NCBI GenBank assembly: GCA_025924845.1
Contig: JAICHN010000056.1
Span: forward strand, 1-17,105
Origin: Chloroflexota bacterium
Lineage (GTDB): Bacteria > Chloroflexota > UBA5177 > JANWHV01
Reading direction: 5' to 3'
Length of the DNA stretch: 17,105 bases
Shown: one piece after another, positions 16,590 to 17,105 of the stretch
How the letters are laid out: every line of letters starts with the position of its first letter
Position numbering within the stretch: position 1 is the first letter of the stretch
Position numbers and translations under genes: made by a program
Notes under the pieces: model-generated
What the model was told of the DNA's origin: nothing
What the model saw: the letters and a program-made list of their open reading frames with translations, nothing else
Database searches by the model: none

Positions 16590-17018
16590 ATGGCAACCGA
16601 TCACACGGGTGGCCCACCGTCCGCCGCTTATCCGCCTGGGCAGACGCACGGCAGCCCGGAGCTGCCGATGCATCAAGTAGCTCAGCCGCGGCTCACCTTC
16701 GACCTTGGCGCGGAACTGGCGAAGCTGCGGGCCGAGGATGCCTGGAAGCAGGGCGTGCGCAATGCCAAGACCCTGGTCAAAGAACCAAATTTCCGTCTGG
16801 TTCTAATCAGCATCCGCCAGGGTGGCCGGTTAGAGGCGCATCGGGCGCCGGGGCGCATCTCCATCCAGACGCTTTCCGGACACCTGCGCCTTCAGGTCTC
16901 GGGAGAGGCTATCGACCTCACGGCCGGGCAGATCCTGATCCTCGATCCGGACGTGGTCCACGACGTGGAAGGGGTCGACGAGAGCGCCTTCCTCCTCACC
17001 ATCGCCTGGCCCGCCTGA
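16590..17018 (+). CDS. Small cupin-domain protein
   Basis: 142 residues. The Pro/Gly/His-rich first 30 residues look disordered. A single cupin beta-barrel follows at about 65-140. Motif 1 is GGRLEAHRAPGRISIQTLSGHLRL with H84; motif 2 is AGQILILDPDVVHDVEG with H124. Motif 1 lacks the second His and the Glu, so the metal site is incomplete or altered; the function may be binding rather than catalysis. Relatives are annotated only as cupin-domain proteins. ATG 16590 has GGAGAGGA nine bases upstream. It is 30 bases after the NDH-2 stop, probably the same transcript. The 87 bases after it show an imperfect GGGCT/AGCCC hairpin at 17043-17059, without a T-run, and nothing else I can support. Confidence 0.9.
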   Translation: MATDHTGGPPSAAYPPGQTHGSPELPMHQVAQPRLTFDLGAELAKLRAEDAWKQGVRNAKTLVKEPNFRLVLISIRQGGRLEAHRAPGRISIQTLSGHLRLQVSGEAIDLTAGQILILDPDVVHDVEGVDESAFLLTIAWPA

Positions 17019-17105
17019 GCGCCCCCGAAATCAGGTCACGGCGGGCTTGGCGCCAGCCCTGAAATCCCCGCATGACGCGAGGCCGTTGATTCCCACCTAT
17101 GCCGA

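Noticed and set aside
17043..17059. GGGCT/AGCCC hairpin after the cupin gene as a terminator
   Set aside because: Short stem with no T-run after it; too weak to call.

Overview
The window is a GC-rich, densely coded stretch of a bacterial chromosome. Twelve genes lie on the minus strand and two on the plus strand. I see no RNA genes, IS elements, phage genes or CRISPR. The mix suggests an aerobic soil-type heterotroph, perhaps Chloroflexota or Acidobacteriota: sugar oxidoreductases, an enolase-superfamily dehydratase, a PoxB-like thiamine-diphosphate (TPP) enzyme, type II NADH dehydrogenase, HtrA, and a short-chain dehydrogenase (SDR) next to a vitamin K epoxide reductase (VKOR)-like membrane protein. 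The taxonomic guess is inference from gene content only.

Minus strand, in transcription order from the right. (1) 14997-13243 is a PoxB/acetolactate-synthase-type TPP enzyme. (2) 13171-11987 is a membrane protein made of two tandem copies of one domain. (3) 11987-11157 is a gluconate 2-dehydrogenase subunit 3-like protein. (4) 11160-9406 is a GMC flavoprotein dehydrogenase with a likely Fe-S site. (5) 9400-8537 is a TIM-barrel sugar isomerase/epimerase-like protein. (6) 8455-5984 is a large (alpha/alpha)6-barrel glycosidase-like protein. (7) 5984-4959 is a tailed SDR. (8) 4962-4450 is a VKOR-like membrane protein without cysteines. Many junctions overlap by 1-4 bases (TAGTG, TTGA, TAATG, ATGA), so genes 2-8 look like one translationally coupled operon. 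After a 158-base gap come htrA (4291-3167), a C39/papain-like protein of unknown function (3163-1988), a ZIP-like transporter that seems to lack its 5' end (about 1948-1247), and an enolase-superfamily dehydratase/racemase (1137-34).

Plus strand: after a 254-base divergent intergenic region come type II NADH dehydrogenase (15252-16559) and a small cupin protein (16590-17018).

Reading: genes 2-6 look like a carbohydrate-oxidation module. It has a cytoplasmic GMC dehydrogenase with its small subunit, a duplicated membrane protein where a cytochrome subunit would be expected, a TIM-barrel enzyme of the kind that acts on keto-sugars, and a glycosidase. PoxB-like and NDH-2 enzymes on either side of the divergent promoter region would both feed electrons to quinone. 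The least described pieces are the duplicated membrane protein and its coupling to the GMC/subunit 3 pair.
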